From: Dysidea avara
Lineage: Eukaryota > Porifera > Demospongiae > Dictyoceratida > Dysideidae
NCBI RefSeq assembly: GCF_963678975.1
Contig: NC_089274.1
Location: forward strand, 45,352,075 to 45,416,074
Length of the DNA stretch: 64,000 nt
Reading direction: 5' to 3'
The notes under the pieces are model-generated. The model was not told the origin of the DNA and did not search any database. It worked only from the letters and a program-made list of their open reading frames with translations. The translations under genes and the position numbers were made by a program. How positions within the stretch are numbered: the first letter of the stretch is position 1; each line of letters begins with the position of its first letter. Below are positions 1 through 13,300 of this stretch, piece after piece.

Positions 1-252
1 TTTAGTCCCTCAATACTTTCTGGAATCTAAAAATCAGACAGAGACCCAGTGTGTACTCTACTGAACATATACTAGCAACATTCCTTTGTAAGCCTACATA
101 TTCTATATTGGTATATAGAACCACCAATTCATTTGTAACTGCATATGCTTAACTATTTGGCTCACCAGCCTCCCTACACAACACAGATACATAGACACAG
201 TGATTTATTATATCATTGATGGAACATTGTGGTCGAATGTGTGTCAACACTT

Positions 253-1036
<784 letters not shown>

Positions 1037-1251
1037 GCCTATGAAAAAAATTGCGTATATACTTCATTGGAACATACAAAAAAGAAGAAATAGCCTCCTA
1101 CCCTACGATGCTAAAGGATTAAAAACTCACCTGTTTCACCTCATTCACATGCGCGCAGAGAAAGAACACGGCTTCCGTAGTTTTACGGTTTCGCCTACCA
1201 TTTATTGTAGTGCGCGGTCAGCAACCTCATTCATTTTCCGCAGCAGCGAAG
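1037..1251. promoter_or_regulatory. Shared divergent promoter RPS15A / MSRB1
   Basis: The two start codons face away from each other across about 215 bp, which also holds the RPS15A 5' UTR intron. The remaining core, about 1160-1250, is less AT-rich than its surroundings, contains several CpGs (GCGCGC at 1151-1156) and no obvious TATA box. This fits a housekeeping bidirectional promoter. Confidence 0.5.
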
Positions 1252-1849
1252 ATGTCGTTTTGCGGGTGGGGTGGTGAAAAATACAAGGACCACTTCGAAA
1301 ATGGTGAGTAGCTTTTGCGTGTAGACGTGGTAAAACTGTGGTGTAATTCCTGGCGTGATGAATTTTGACTTTCTTGAATCTCGTGTGAGAATGTATTCAT
1401 ACTCTGATCAGGAAATGTATCTGTGTTCAGTAGGGGTAGAAATTCAATTCAACACTGTTATTTCATGTGTGCACTGTTCTACAGTATTTTAAATGTGCTT
1501 GCAATATGTATGGGTTTGCATTCTAGTCGATGCAATGTAAGTGACGTTTTTTTGTTTTGTTTCTCTATTAACAGGAATGTACGTGTGTTCTCAGTGCGGA
1601 AACGAGTTGTTCGTGAGCACTTGCAAGTTCCAGCACAACAGCCCATGGCCAGCATTCTCACACACAGTTCGTCCCGACAGTGTTAGCAAATACGAAGAGA
1701 GTCCGATGGCATTGAAAGTGTCCTGCGGCAAATGTGGACAAGGATTAGGTCATGAGTTCTTGAATGACGGTCCCAAGCAGGGCGAATCACGCTTCTGAAT
1801 ATTCTCCTCCTCCCTGGCCTTTAAGGCCACAGGGAAGGAGGGAAATTAA
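1252..1849 (+). CDS. MSRB1: Methionine-R-sulfoxide reductase B1, selenoprotein (UGA read as selenocysteine)
   Basis: Reduces methionine-R-sulfoxide in proteins, in cytosol and nucleus. Exon 1 is 1252-1303 ([18 protein letters not shown]), exon 2 is 1575-1849; the intron is GT-AG. Exon 2 carries the SelR fold: two zinc CxxC pairs (VCSQCGNE and VSCGKCGQG), the PWPAF block, and [18 protein letters not shown] immediately before TGA at 1796-1798. Animal MsrB1 has selenocysteine at this position, followed by IFSSSL. Here the same frame after TGA continues [16 protein letters not shown] to TAA at 1847-1849. Stopping at the UGA would delete the catalytic residue, so I read it as Sec. Total 108 residues including Sec. 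A canonical SECIS was not resolved by eye in the 3' UTR. Confidence 0.92.
1806..1843 (+). promoter_or_regulatory. GC-rich stem-loop 8 nt after the Sec UGA (Sec-redefinition-like)
   Basis: Within the coding tail just 3' of the UGA, CCTCCTCCCTGGCC and its near complement GGCCACAGGGAAGGAGG flank a TTTAA loop. They form a stem of about 14 pairs with two small bulges. A stem-loop directly 3' of the UGA promotes recoding in human SEPN1 (the SRE). A similar role here is inference. Confidence 0.45.
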
Positions 1850-2158
1850 ACTTCTGCTGGTGCCAGTAGTTCTATAATAATGTGACGTTTATCAACTTTT
1901 ATGTTAGCCATTTTATGAAGCTGTAAAGGCAAAGTTATCTTTAACATCTTTATGGTGGAACTTTGTATTGGTAGACAGACATGTTGAATATATAATTATA
2001 TATTGCAATTAAATATTTATTTTCATGGAACATCATCAAACTTGAAGCATGCGGTACTTAATTGAGGCCACAGACCATTTTCAATATGTGGTCACTTATC
2101 TTAGTTTTTAGCGCACCCTTGTTTGAGCGCTGTTCATCGTCAAAGAGTGTTCTAGATC
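1850..2158. other. MSRB1 3' UTR and CCZ1 upstream region
   Basis: AT-rich. A hairpin at about 1914-1955 (TATGAAGCTGTAAAG against CTTTAACATCTTTATG, apical loop with AAA) is the best structured candidate for the SECIS, but the non-Watson-Crick GA quartet cannot be placed convincingly. AATTAAA near 2008 may serve in polyadenylation. The CCZ1 promoter must lie in the last part; no TATA seen. Confidence 0.35.
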
Positions 2159-4319
2159 ATGGCGTCTTCAGCCAACCAGAATGTGCAGCTACTAAATTAT
2201 TATATATTCAACCCGACGTTGAGTAACAGTGAATTCGCGGTGAGTACAACTACGAGGTGTAATGCACTAAAATATTAGTATACACCCATTTTTAGGAGAA
2301 ACAAAAGCAGAAGATACTATTTTATTGGCCAAAAGATGACTCTTTAGACCGGCAGCTTCGTAACATTGGCCTGTGCGAGGCCATGATTAATTTTACACGT
2401 GCATTCAACCCGTCCAAGCTATGTGAGGCGGTACGCACCCTCAGAACGAGACAAGTGTTATACGAAGCAGAACCCGACATTTGGATGGTGATGGTAAGGA
2501 GGTAGTGTTGTGATGAAAATGTGTTGCATGGTAACAATACATGTATGCGTAGTCACACACATGCATATGTGTATACAATCACACACTGTAAGGGGCAAGG
2601 CAAGGGAGTGGCACTCCAATATATCAGGTACTCCAATCTTAGTTTGACCAAGGACAAAGATCAGAATACCGTATATATTGGAATGCCATCCTCTTGCACA
2701 GTTACACGGCAGCTCTTTGTCATCTTGCCATTTATAATGTACATGTATGATTTTATAAATGCTGTGATCGTAGATTATATATTCTCATACAAGAATATAA
2801 TATACAACCAGTCTGGTGACATGGACAATTCTACACTGTATGCAAGGCTTGAATTCAATTGCAACAGTAAGCAGTATTAGAAGCCCTTAGCAAAAGATAA
2901 CACGATACATGTGTGCATACATGTGTGCTGAAATAACAGTCGGGCATAAGTTTTATTCCGATCAGTTTTAGCATTTGGCCAATTAAAAGTCCATTTTATC
3001 AATTTTAACCATGCATTTTAGCAGAGAAACCATTAATACATTGCTGATCTTTCACAAGCAGCCAACATGCCACACTTGTGTATACTAACGTATAAGCCCA
3101 GGAAGTTACTGTACATGTTATTACATGAATCTATTACAGCGGGTCAGTATACCTTGTTTTGAGGTGGTATCTGGTAGTGATCGTGTGATAGAATATCACG
3201 ATGAGATGGTACAGGTGAGTTAACATACGTCAACACTCCGTACATACAATATAGTGATGTATTGCTGTTGCCCTCAGGACTCCATCTTACAAGCTGCACT
3301 AGAAACATCTTACCAAATGTTCAAGGTGAATAATATACCATGTTTTTCTGGGAACACATTTTCTGTACCTGAAATTCTAAGTCAAGAATGGCCTAACTGA
3401 TATCAATGCACACTAACTGCACTTGTATAATCACAGTGTCACACACACATGATGCAGTGTATAAGATGATTACGGTTGCTTTGCAATACCAACTAAGTAT
3501 TAAAACGTAGCTACGCATGTACATAAACTGAAGACACATGTTTTTGTTGTGTAGTGATGTGCAATAATAAGTTAGCAATAATAAGTTTGCAATAATAAGT
3601 TTGCAACTATATTGATTAATCACGATAACTGCATCACGATATGATAGTTATCACGATAGTAAATCCAATGATAAGATGCATAATGTAACACTAATTTTAC
3701 TAATTTTCTATGAATACAGGTAAAGGCACATCCCATATACCCGAATGTATATATGTCATGCCAAAATACAGCGAAGTGTTTGATCTCAGAAAATGACATA
3801 ATTGAATAAACAAATGAATGCTTTAATTGTTCAAGTAATTCTGGTGAGGTAAGAATGTATAATATTGGTACTCACGATAATCACAAGCTATTATCATATC
3901 ACGATAATGAACCACTGCAATACGATTATCACACTATCGATATTATTGCACATCACTATTGCTGTGCTATATATATATATAGCTTCTATATAGTGTGTTT
4001 TCTGGTCAGAAATATTATCTACAATCTGATGCACTGCCTTTTCCTGCACTGGTTTACAGTGACCGCCACTATTTAGCAATGACCAGTCACCAGTATAGAG
4101 AATTATCGTGACTCCTGAAATATATGTTCTACTCCATGTATGTTAGGCTAGTTATCTTTCACATAATCCTGTTAGTTTATGGAGAAAGTCATTGGTAAAT
4201 TAAGTAGATGTCAAGTGCTGTTCCTTTTTCTGTAGTTGTTTAATAATTCTTTTGCGTATGCGGAAGAACACTATGGAAATGAAGGACTGAAGAATAGAAT
4301 GGAAAGATTCTTTACTAGG

Positions 4320-4392
<73 letters not shown>

Positions 4393-7300
4393 GTGTGTGT
4401 GTGTGTGTCAGTGTTGGGAGTAACGCATTACTTATGTAACATGTTACGTAATATTATTACTTTTGTGGTACCTAAGTAATATAACGAAATACGCTATAAA
4501 AACAGGTAATATAACTCAAGTTACTTTGCTTACAAATGTAACGTGTTACCTAAGTAATATAGTTACTGTAACGAGTCTAATATTACGTAATATTATTACT
4601 ACAAGTAATGAAGTTACTAATCTCGTTAGTAATCCACTGAGTAATACCTAGCCACAACGAAGTATTGAAGCCTACTGAATGAAGCATATTCACCAACTTC
4701 TTACTTATAATCAAGATTTGCACATTGCCCAACAACGAAATCATGTCACGTGATAAGGTGGTAGTTTCACATGTGACTGCTTAAGGCTGTGGACACAAAG
4801 TAATTATGTAATATTATTATAGTTACTTTATTTTTTTTGGGTAATATGTAACTGTAACTAAATAGTTCTGTAGCAAGTAATATGTAACTAGTTACTTTTA
4901 CAAAGTAACTGTCCCAACACTGTGTGTGCACGCACGTGTGTGTTTTTACCTTCTATTCCCTCTAGTATTTGATGACCATGGATGTAAACAAGTTAGACAT
5001 ATTTATGCTCTACAAAGGTGACTATTGTTTGCCAGCAACTGCACCCACTCATAAACACTCTTTCTTTCTCTATCTCTTATCACACAGGAATTCAGTTCCT
5101 ACCACTGGACAAGAATATGTTCTTGAAGGTTCATTATCTTGTGAATCAATTAGAATCAACATTCAGGTCAGTACTGCTGTACACAGTATTGTACTTAGAA
5201 CAAGTTGATGTTATGCTACTTCTAAAAATCACGCACCCTTGCAGTTAATTCATAGCTAAATAGGAATTGATCAATTATTTAGTTATTTACAAATACTATG
5301 CAATTTATTAATTACTATTTTAGCAATAATAGCTACTTGCTTTCAACAACTTGACTATCTCTGATAGCCTATGAGGCCTCTGCAGCATTGTTTTTTAGTT
5401 CTTAAACATCTGGAGAACCCAAAGGGAAGGCTGTTCGCAAAGTTTGTAGTGAATCATCACACCTGTATTTTAGACCACCAAGAAGAAACCACCTCAGAGA
5501 AAAGTTTACCTATGTGGAAGTTTATTTTGCTTTTAGTTCTTACATTCCAGCGGCTTTTATCATTTAATGGGTTTTCTCATGTGGGTGCATACGTATGGAT
5601 AAACATAGATAGGTAGGTACACACATGTTGTTGTTTTTTTACAAAAACAATTTCAGTAAACCAAGCGAGCCAGCCGTTTGGGCGCACACCTGGTTTACAA
5701 AATTTACCATACCTTTAACAATGCTGTGCTATTGTATTGCTGTATCTGACTTCTGTAGGCAGATCTGTCGTAGTGTGTTTCTCTATGGAGATCAGTTAGT
5801 TTGGTAAGCTGGAGACGTACATGACTTGTGTATTTGTATTTGGAGTCAATGTGTATTTATTTTTCAAAGTTGATATTTGTGTGGTATGTTACATTAGATT
5901 GGTGTTTATTTCAGGAGTGGTCTAGAACATGATGATATGCAGATCTTCTACAACTACTTAGTCACATCACTGTTTCCTGCTCATTTCTCTTCATCCGACA
6001 TTCAGGTTAGTCAGTACTGTGTGATTTTTGAGATTACATATACAATTTGTTATGTAGCAAAGTGGGGCCACCACATTTCAGTTTGCTACACAAGCACCAA
6101 CCAATCAAAGTCCACAAGGAGGATGGTAAGTTACTTGCTGTTCAGAGGGAGTTGTCACAATTCTGTAGTTAAACAAATATGATGTCGTATGCCATTGCTG
6201 GAACACTGTTCTTCACAAAATCCCTCTCATATTCGTTAGTCTCAAGTTTTGCATTCATGTGGTTCTAGAGTGTTTCTGGCTTGATAGTTGATACCACTTG
6301 ACCAGTAGAAATTTTTGCTAGAGTGAAAGCCCTCATAATTCTCATTCACTGTATTACCATAGAAGTGTAAAGGTCAAACCATAGATACGTAGTACATGAT
6401 TTATGGTCAAAATTTGCACTGACCATTTCTTTTAGCATATCCACAAATTGCTAATTTAAATTATCAATTTGTGGATTCAGAATCCAAACTTCCAGTCAAG
6501 AATTGAATGGAATTTTGGATTCATTGAATGGCAAGCCATTCAGAATACAAAAATAGATACAAGGTGTCTATTTTTGTATTCAATGAATGGCAAATTCTAT
6601 TCAATTCTAGAATAGAATTGGCCATTCTAATCATTAATTCCTATTTTCAATAGTAATTAATGATTACTGAATAGAAAATTCAATGATTATATTGAAGATA
6701 GAATCAATTGAACTTTCCATTCAGGTGAAACTGGTATTTTGCCATTCATTGAATCCAAAAATTCAATTAGAAATTGAATTTTTGGATTCAGTTAGATTGA
6801 TAAAAGGTGGAGAGTTATTATTACTTTTAGGTGTTTTGTTCCCGGGCGTTATGTATGCGAGCCATTCCATATGTTCTGTTTTGTGGTTGGGGTTAGCCTA
6901 TCTATGTAGTGGGGTATTATTTTTGGGAGTGGGCCTGGACTGCTTTTGTGTTACTAATTATTTATTTGGGGGCTATTTTGGTTTTGTTTTTTGTTTTTGT
7001 TATTATGATGTTATTTTTGGAGCGAGAAAAATGACTGGTCTTATAATTGCAGTAGTGATATAGTTTGCCATTTGAATTTTTTGTTGTGTAGTTTTCTACT
7101 GGGTCAGAACACTCGACAGTCAATGGAGCAACCAAGTGGGAAGAGCACTACTGTCTTTATTACACTGGACGGTCAACTGACATCTTGTAGACTATTTGTT
7201 TATCATGTGAGCCCCTTGTATGTAGTGTTGTAGGTTAAATTTTGGCAGGAATTATATTTGGCAGATTTTTACATGAGCACACCAGCCTATAGTAGGTAGT

Positions 7301-10300
7301 GAATTTGTGCATCACTGTCTGTATAATTCCTCAATTACAGTATATCTACAATTTTGTGCTTTTTCCAAATTGAAGTATACATTGTGTGACAGCCATCTTG
7401 CTCTTTGTGAGCTGTATATGTGATGTGATCAACTGGTATATGGTGAATGTGGATTACAACTGAGATACTAAAGAAGGCTTACATGCTGAATTTGCAAAAA
7501 TAAGTTTGTGCACTTTCATGGTAGGATAAAATCCTAGTTACATATCATTTTAATCCTTACCACATCACAGTGTTCAATTCATAGTCATGGAGAGAGGTTG
7601 AAAGTTACAGTACTTGTTTACAGAATCAGGTTTGTAGGTTACACAGGGGTCAGAGACAGTTACACTATTGCAATGCGGTGTGTGTTCTATTAGAGTATTG
7701 TTGTTCTCCATATGTATATACTTTTATTTTTCTGTAGGCACAAAACAGTACATTGTGTTTCTTTGTTAATGAGAATGAAGACAGTCTGAGTGCTTCAGAT
7801 CCCGTAGACTTTTGCAAAAGGGTAGACACATTTCTTGGTCCACTTCTGTCCAAGAGTAGCCGAGACATCAGAGAGTTTTGCAGCAAGGCTAAGCCAACTG
7901 GGTGAGTGGTATAAACGTATTCTTCACTGTATTGCCATATATGGAGATGAAAGATGTTTTATGTTCACCTTGGCTCTAATTGTCATGTGTAAAACTTTTT
8001 ATGACTAAAATGTAATTTCCAAATGGCTCAGATCACAAAGTGATATTTGGGAATATATGAAGAAGGCTCAGTCTCACATATCGACCTAGCTTCTTATTAT
8101 TACCAGTTACTAACACATGGGTGTGTGTGCCACATGTCTACAGTGCATGCACATGAAGAACTCTTATAAATACCCACCTCGCTTTGGCACTTCGACCTTT
8201 GAATTAGCGAGCCCATTTGGTTGGGTTAGGGTGGGTGGGAGCATCGATATGTTCAACTTTACTTCTTCATATAATCACGAATAGCATGCAATCAATTTGT
8301 GATCTGAGCCATTTAGAAATTATATTTCAGAAGGCTTAGTCTCACTTATCAATGGTGTTGTTTGTAGCTAAACACAGGGGAAGTCGAGCTCATAATATTC
8401 ATACAACAAACAAAATAATTGTTTAGGTCGCACCCAGAGATGAAGTTGAAGACAGTACTGCTCTAGCAAACAACGTAGTGTCATGAGATGATCGGTAGTA
8501 GAAGTTCTTAAACATCGACTCTGAACTTTAATGTGCAGCCTGCATGATATCACTTATAGTAACACCTGAACCTAACCTGCAGCTGCGGATGTTGTTACTC
8601 TCCTGACTGAATGACCTACAAAAAAATACCACTAGATTAGCCTGGGAGGCTGCTTTCAACTTTCCTATGAATTGGGAGAGGCAGTGGGCTAACACCCTCA
8701 GCTTCTGGGAAAGATTGAGTGCTTCCTTGTATATTTGTCTCAATTTCTCACAGGGGAGTTTGAGTGTTGAGCACTCTGGGAGTCCACCTGTAGCCCTAGA
8801 AACTCCTATTCTAGGGATAGGTAAAGGTGTGATTTTACTGGGTTGATAATGAAACACAGCATCAAGAGTAATGCTTCTAAGTGCTGTGCTGCCTCCTCCT
8901 TGGAACCAGCAAGTATTAGAAACTAGGTCAGAGACTGAGCCTTCTGAAATATAATTATTGTTGATAACATTGTTTTACTGTTGTATTAACATATTGACAC
9001 TACTAGCACTTTAGTTCATAACTGCAGATCACCTTGATGATTCCAAATTTCCCATGTGTTACATCATAGTACTCACAAGCTATTGTGTAGCATGCAAACT
9101 CTACTAATATTAAGCTGAGCCCTGAGAAAACAGCTAAAATATATACCATATTGCCTCGTATAAAAGTCCAGGCTTTTATTTTCTTCCCAGTACTTTTTAC
9201 CAGGTCTGTAAACTAATAGGGCCTTTATTTGAGACTGGGTGTTTATTTTCGATTGGTCTGACTAATGCCCAGCATTTAATCGTACTCGGGTGATGGTGGA
9301 ACAAGTTTACTGTAGTGGTAAGCATAGGAAACAGTGATACAGCGTGTTGACTATATAAAGAAGTGTAGGCAAGGCTGGAAAATAGTTATATGTATGCATG
9401 CGGACTCGCCCGGACTACTCACGTGATTACTTGTACTACCTTCGTCCCTCAGAAGACCCTAAACTGAAGTAGCAGCAACAAGGGAAACAATTAAAGCCAT
9501 TAACAGTACATTCAAGCAATAGCCCGGGCCTCTTATTGAGACCAGGCATTTATTTTCCAAAGTTGTTGGAAACCTCCTCTCTCCCCCCCGGCTTTTAATC
9601 GAGACTGGCGTTTAATCGAATGCAGCTTATATACAAGGAAATACGGTAAGTGGTCAAGAAAAATAGTATTTCAATCAACCAAATGATTGGTGGTGTTAGT
9701 AAAGGTGTCAAGAGCAGACATGTGTAGTTAGGCTCCACTATAGGGGAAAGACTGTGCACTTTTATGATTTCCAATAGGAGATGTAAATTCTAAAAGTTTT
9801 AGTTGGTCAACCAGTACTAAAATGATCCAAATCTCAAAAACTTGTGTAGTTCCATCCATGAAGTATATATTAAATGTTTTTAAGGGTTCAACTCAACATG
9901 TATCATACAGTACGGTAGTACTGTATATTAGGGATCATGGAGATTTGGGCTTTCTTGCCCAAAAATATCACCCTAAAACCAGTCTCAAATTTCCTTCATA
10001 ACAGCTTGGCAGTATTGGTTAGGCATAGCCAAGTCCAAAAATGCTTTCAGAGTGATCCCAAATCCTTCCAACAAGTTTCTACGGAATTTTAAAAAATGTC
10101 CCATTTAACTGAATCTTCTACTGACTAACTAACTGATGCCTTCAGCCAAGCATAACTCAACAATGGATAAGAGACTATGGGCTTGATTTTTTCACTGTTC
10201 GATGCCGCTTCATCCTGAGACATACCTTTTCGCCAACCGCAGTACGTACAATGCACATATCATGGACCTACCTTTGTGTTCCAGTTCTTTTCACTGACAA

Positions 10301-13300
10301 CGGAAGGTATCAATTTGCAATAGCGCGATACAGCTTCCCTCTGGCTGTGTCATGCTTTTTGCCTGCATTTTCTGTAGCGACTGGATTCATTGCAAGTTTC
10401 TTGTACTGTTCTTCGTTTGTAACACTGTGTAACGAGTAGAGCATAGCTACAAACGAAGCATAATGACCACCTCACTTTTCAGTGTGTATTTGATTATTGG
10501 GGTGCGCATTCAGACACAAAATTATTTTATGGAATGCCTGGCGCCATTCTTTCTTTTGATGTGGTACACATGGATTCAGTAGTCATAATTATGTTATTAA
10601 AAATGTAAACAAACAAGTAGAAGGAAAAATTAGGAAACTTAAGCTGGATTAGGGATCAAAGAACAAAAAAGTGGGGAAACAAGGGGACAGCTGAAAAATT
10701 GTGAAACAAGGGAGGTTGCCTATACCTGCAGATATACTAGTGGACATGTAATCCCTAATTCAGTCATGGTTATAGACTGAAGAGTAGGGATTAGATGTCC
10801 ACTAGTATATCTGCAGGTATAGGCAATCTCCCTTGTTTCATAACTTTTAGCTGTTCCCTCTTTTTTTGTTCTTTGATTCCTAATCCAGCTTAAAATTCCT
10901 ATTTTTGCCTTCTACTTGTACATTTATTATAAATATAAAACTTGTGACTCATAAGAGTAGAATCTTAGCAGCGATAATTCAAAACTTGGTGTAGTATGAT
11001 GTTCCAGTAATACATAATGATTTTGTTTTATGTACACAGGTTAGAACAGCAGTATCGTTTCATCTACTTCAACCAGGTCAACCTTGCTGTGAAGTCATCA
11101 CTGTTCAGTAAGAGACCTCCTAACAACACCATCTCTCCTGACATCATGAAATTGATTGGTGAAATAAGTGCCGAGTATCAATAGTACGTCTATAACCGTG
11201 TCTAATTGTCTGTATATTAGTCCGTACATCTGTCAATTGTGTCTGTGAAATGTGCTTGTCTACCTGTCTGTCTGTCTATAGAGGTTTTCAGAAGAATCTA
11301 AAAACATGTATATTTATGGGACACCATCATGTCTGACCTTATGTCATGTAATAGCTATGACAATCTATGAGAAATATCAGAAATCGTGAAAATAATAGAA
11401 TCGCTTCAGACTTCCAGACGTATGAATTTTTGTAACTTGACTTCAGTAATGGTTGTTAGAGACTTTTTAAATAAACAGTGAAGGAATGGATGTTTGTCAG
11501 TATGGTAAACAAAGATTATCCAGTACTATATTGTGAAGAAAAGTCAGTGGCTAAGTATGCTTTAGTCACCAAAAGTTTTTTTGACAAATATGAAATTCGC
11601 CCCACCAGTCACAGTTAAGCAGCTTTAGCCACGATACTCCACAGATAATATGGGTATATAGTGATTAACAACATATTCGTTCAGTAGCTGATTCACAGTG
11701 ATGGTTTTCGAGATGCTAATAGAACATCCCATGTTTTATATGTTATAGTGACCTAGGTTCCATAAAATATCACAGCTGCTACAATACTGTATTACATAAG
11801 TTCAAATGTAATGGTTTTCCGTAAATATACATGTTTTCGGATTCTTTTGAAACCTCTATTAAAATATGTGACTAGTGAGCATTTAATAAACATGCTCAGA
11901 GCAAAACATGTTTTATGCATACAAAAAAGAGTACGTAATAATAAGTCTTATTGTGTACTCCTGGTAGAAACTTACTGATTGTACAGCAGTACATTGACCA
12001 TACTATGCTAGCTACCATGCAACAATTATCATCACACCTCAGAATATCGGTTCACAGCAGTGTGGGACTATGGAGCCTGATTGCTTGCATTATGAATAAC
12101 AACACAACACCCACATACATAATGCATGCATTTTTATCTAAGTGTTTAACCTTTTGTGTATCCTGCTACACAATGATTGTAAGCAAGGTGAGATATGTAG
12201 TTGCTTCACTGTCTGACGTCATGACAAAAGTATACATATTAGTAGCCTTCAATTTGTATTCACTATAAAGGGATCTAGGAAGCGATGAAGCAACACACAT
12301 TGTGGATCGCCATTATCATTCCATGTTTTAATGGTTCATATACTGCTTAATTTTCAGTACTATGTGAGAGACTTAAGTCACAACTTAGATTCTTTGCAAG
12401 TGTTATGGAATATCACCTGGAGGCATGGCAATGTCTGTTAAGCTGAGGTTCTCTGGCCCACTAGAAGCTTTTGAGGCAGGAAGAGTACACATATTCAAGT
12501 TGTGAGGGTGAGAACACAGAAAAGCATACACACTGCTTTTGAAAAGACTCAGTTAAAGTCAAGAATCAAGATATCTACTAGAGGTGTACTGATATACCGA
12601 TACATATTGTATCGGTGGCCAATATAGAAATTTTGACTATATCAGTGGGAGCTGATATTGCTGCTAAAAACTGATACGATACACCGATATACAACTAAAC
12701 TATCTTGAGGACACTGTTCAATGATCAAGCCACATTATAAACCCTATTATTTAGCTAACAAGGGTGGGGAACAGTAGTTATCTTCCTTGTCTAAAAGCAG
12801 TACACTACGCGAAGCCATCTAAGTACACGCATAATTACTGTTTTGTTGTCACAAAGCTTACCAATCATACAACAAACACTCACAGTGGTGGACCTGGGGA
12901 AACAGCAATAAAATGAACCAACAACACAGCATAAAACAACCAGCCATCTCTACAAGCCATTAAAATGCAGAGTAATCCGGACTAATCTTGGCAGGGGCAT
13001 GTATTAAAATATTTGTGGGTGCTTTATAGTCTGAGCTGTGAATAGAGGCCACACCACCGATCCAATACTGATCCGATATGAGATTAATCATTTTGAAACC
13101 GATTTGATATACCGATTTGACAAAGTGTAGCTATTTATATTTGAGGAACCACATATGCCATGTTCAACTTTATTTTAACTGCTGAAGATAGTCTTGAGAT
13201 CATTGGCTATGCTTGGGTTACCCATGGTTTAGTTTTCTTATATCGGTACACCTCTAATATCTACATATCCTCCTGTGGAGGCTTTTTAAGGTCACACTTT

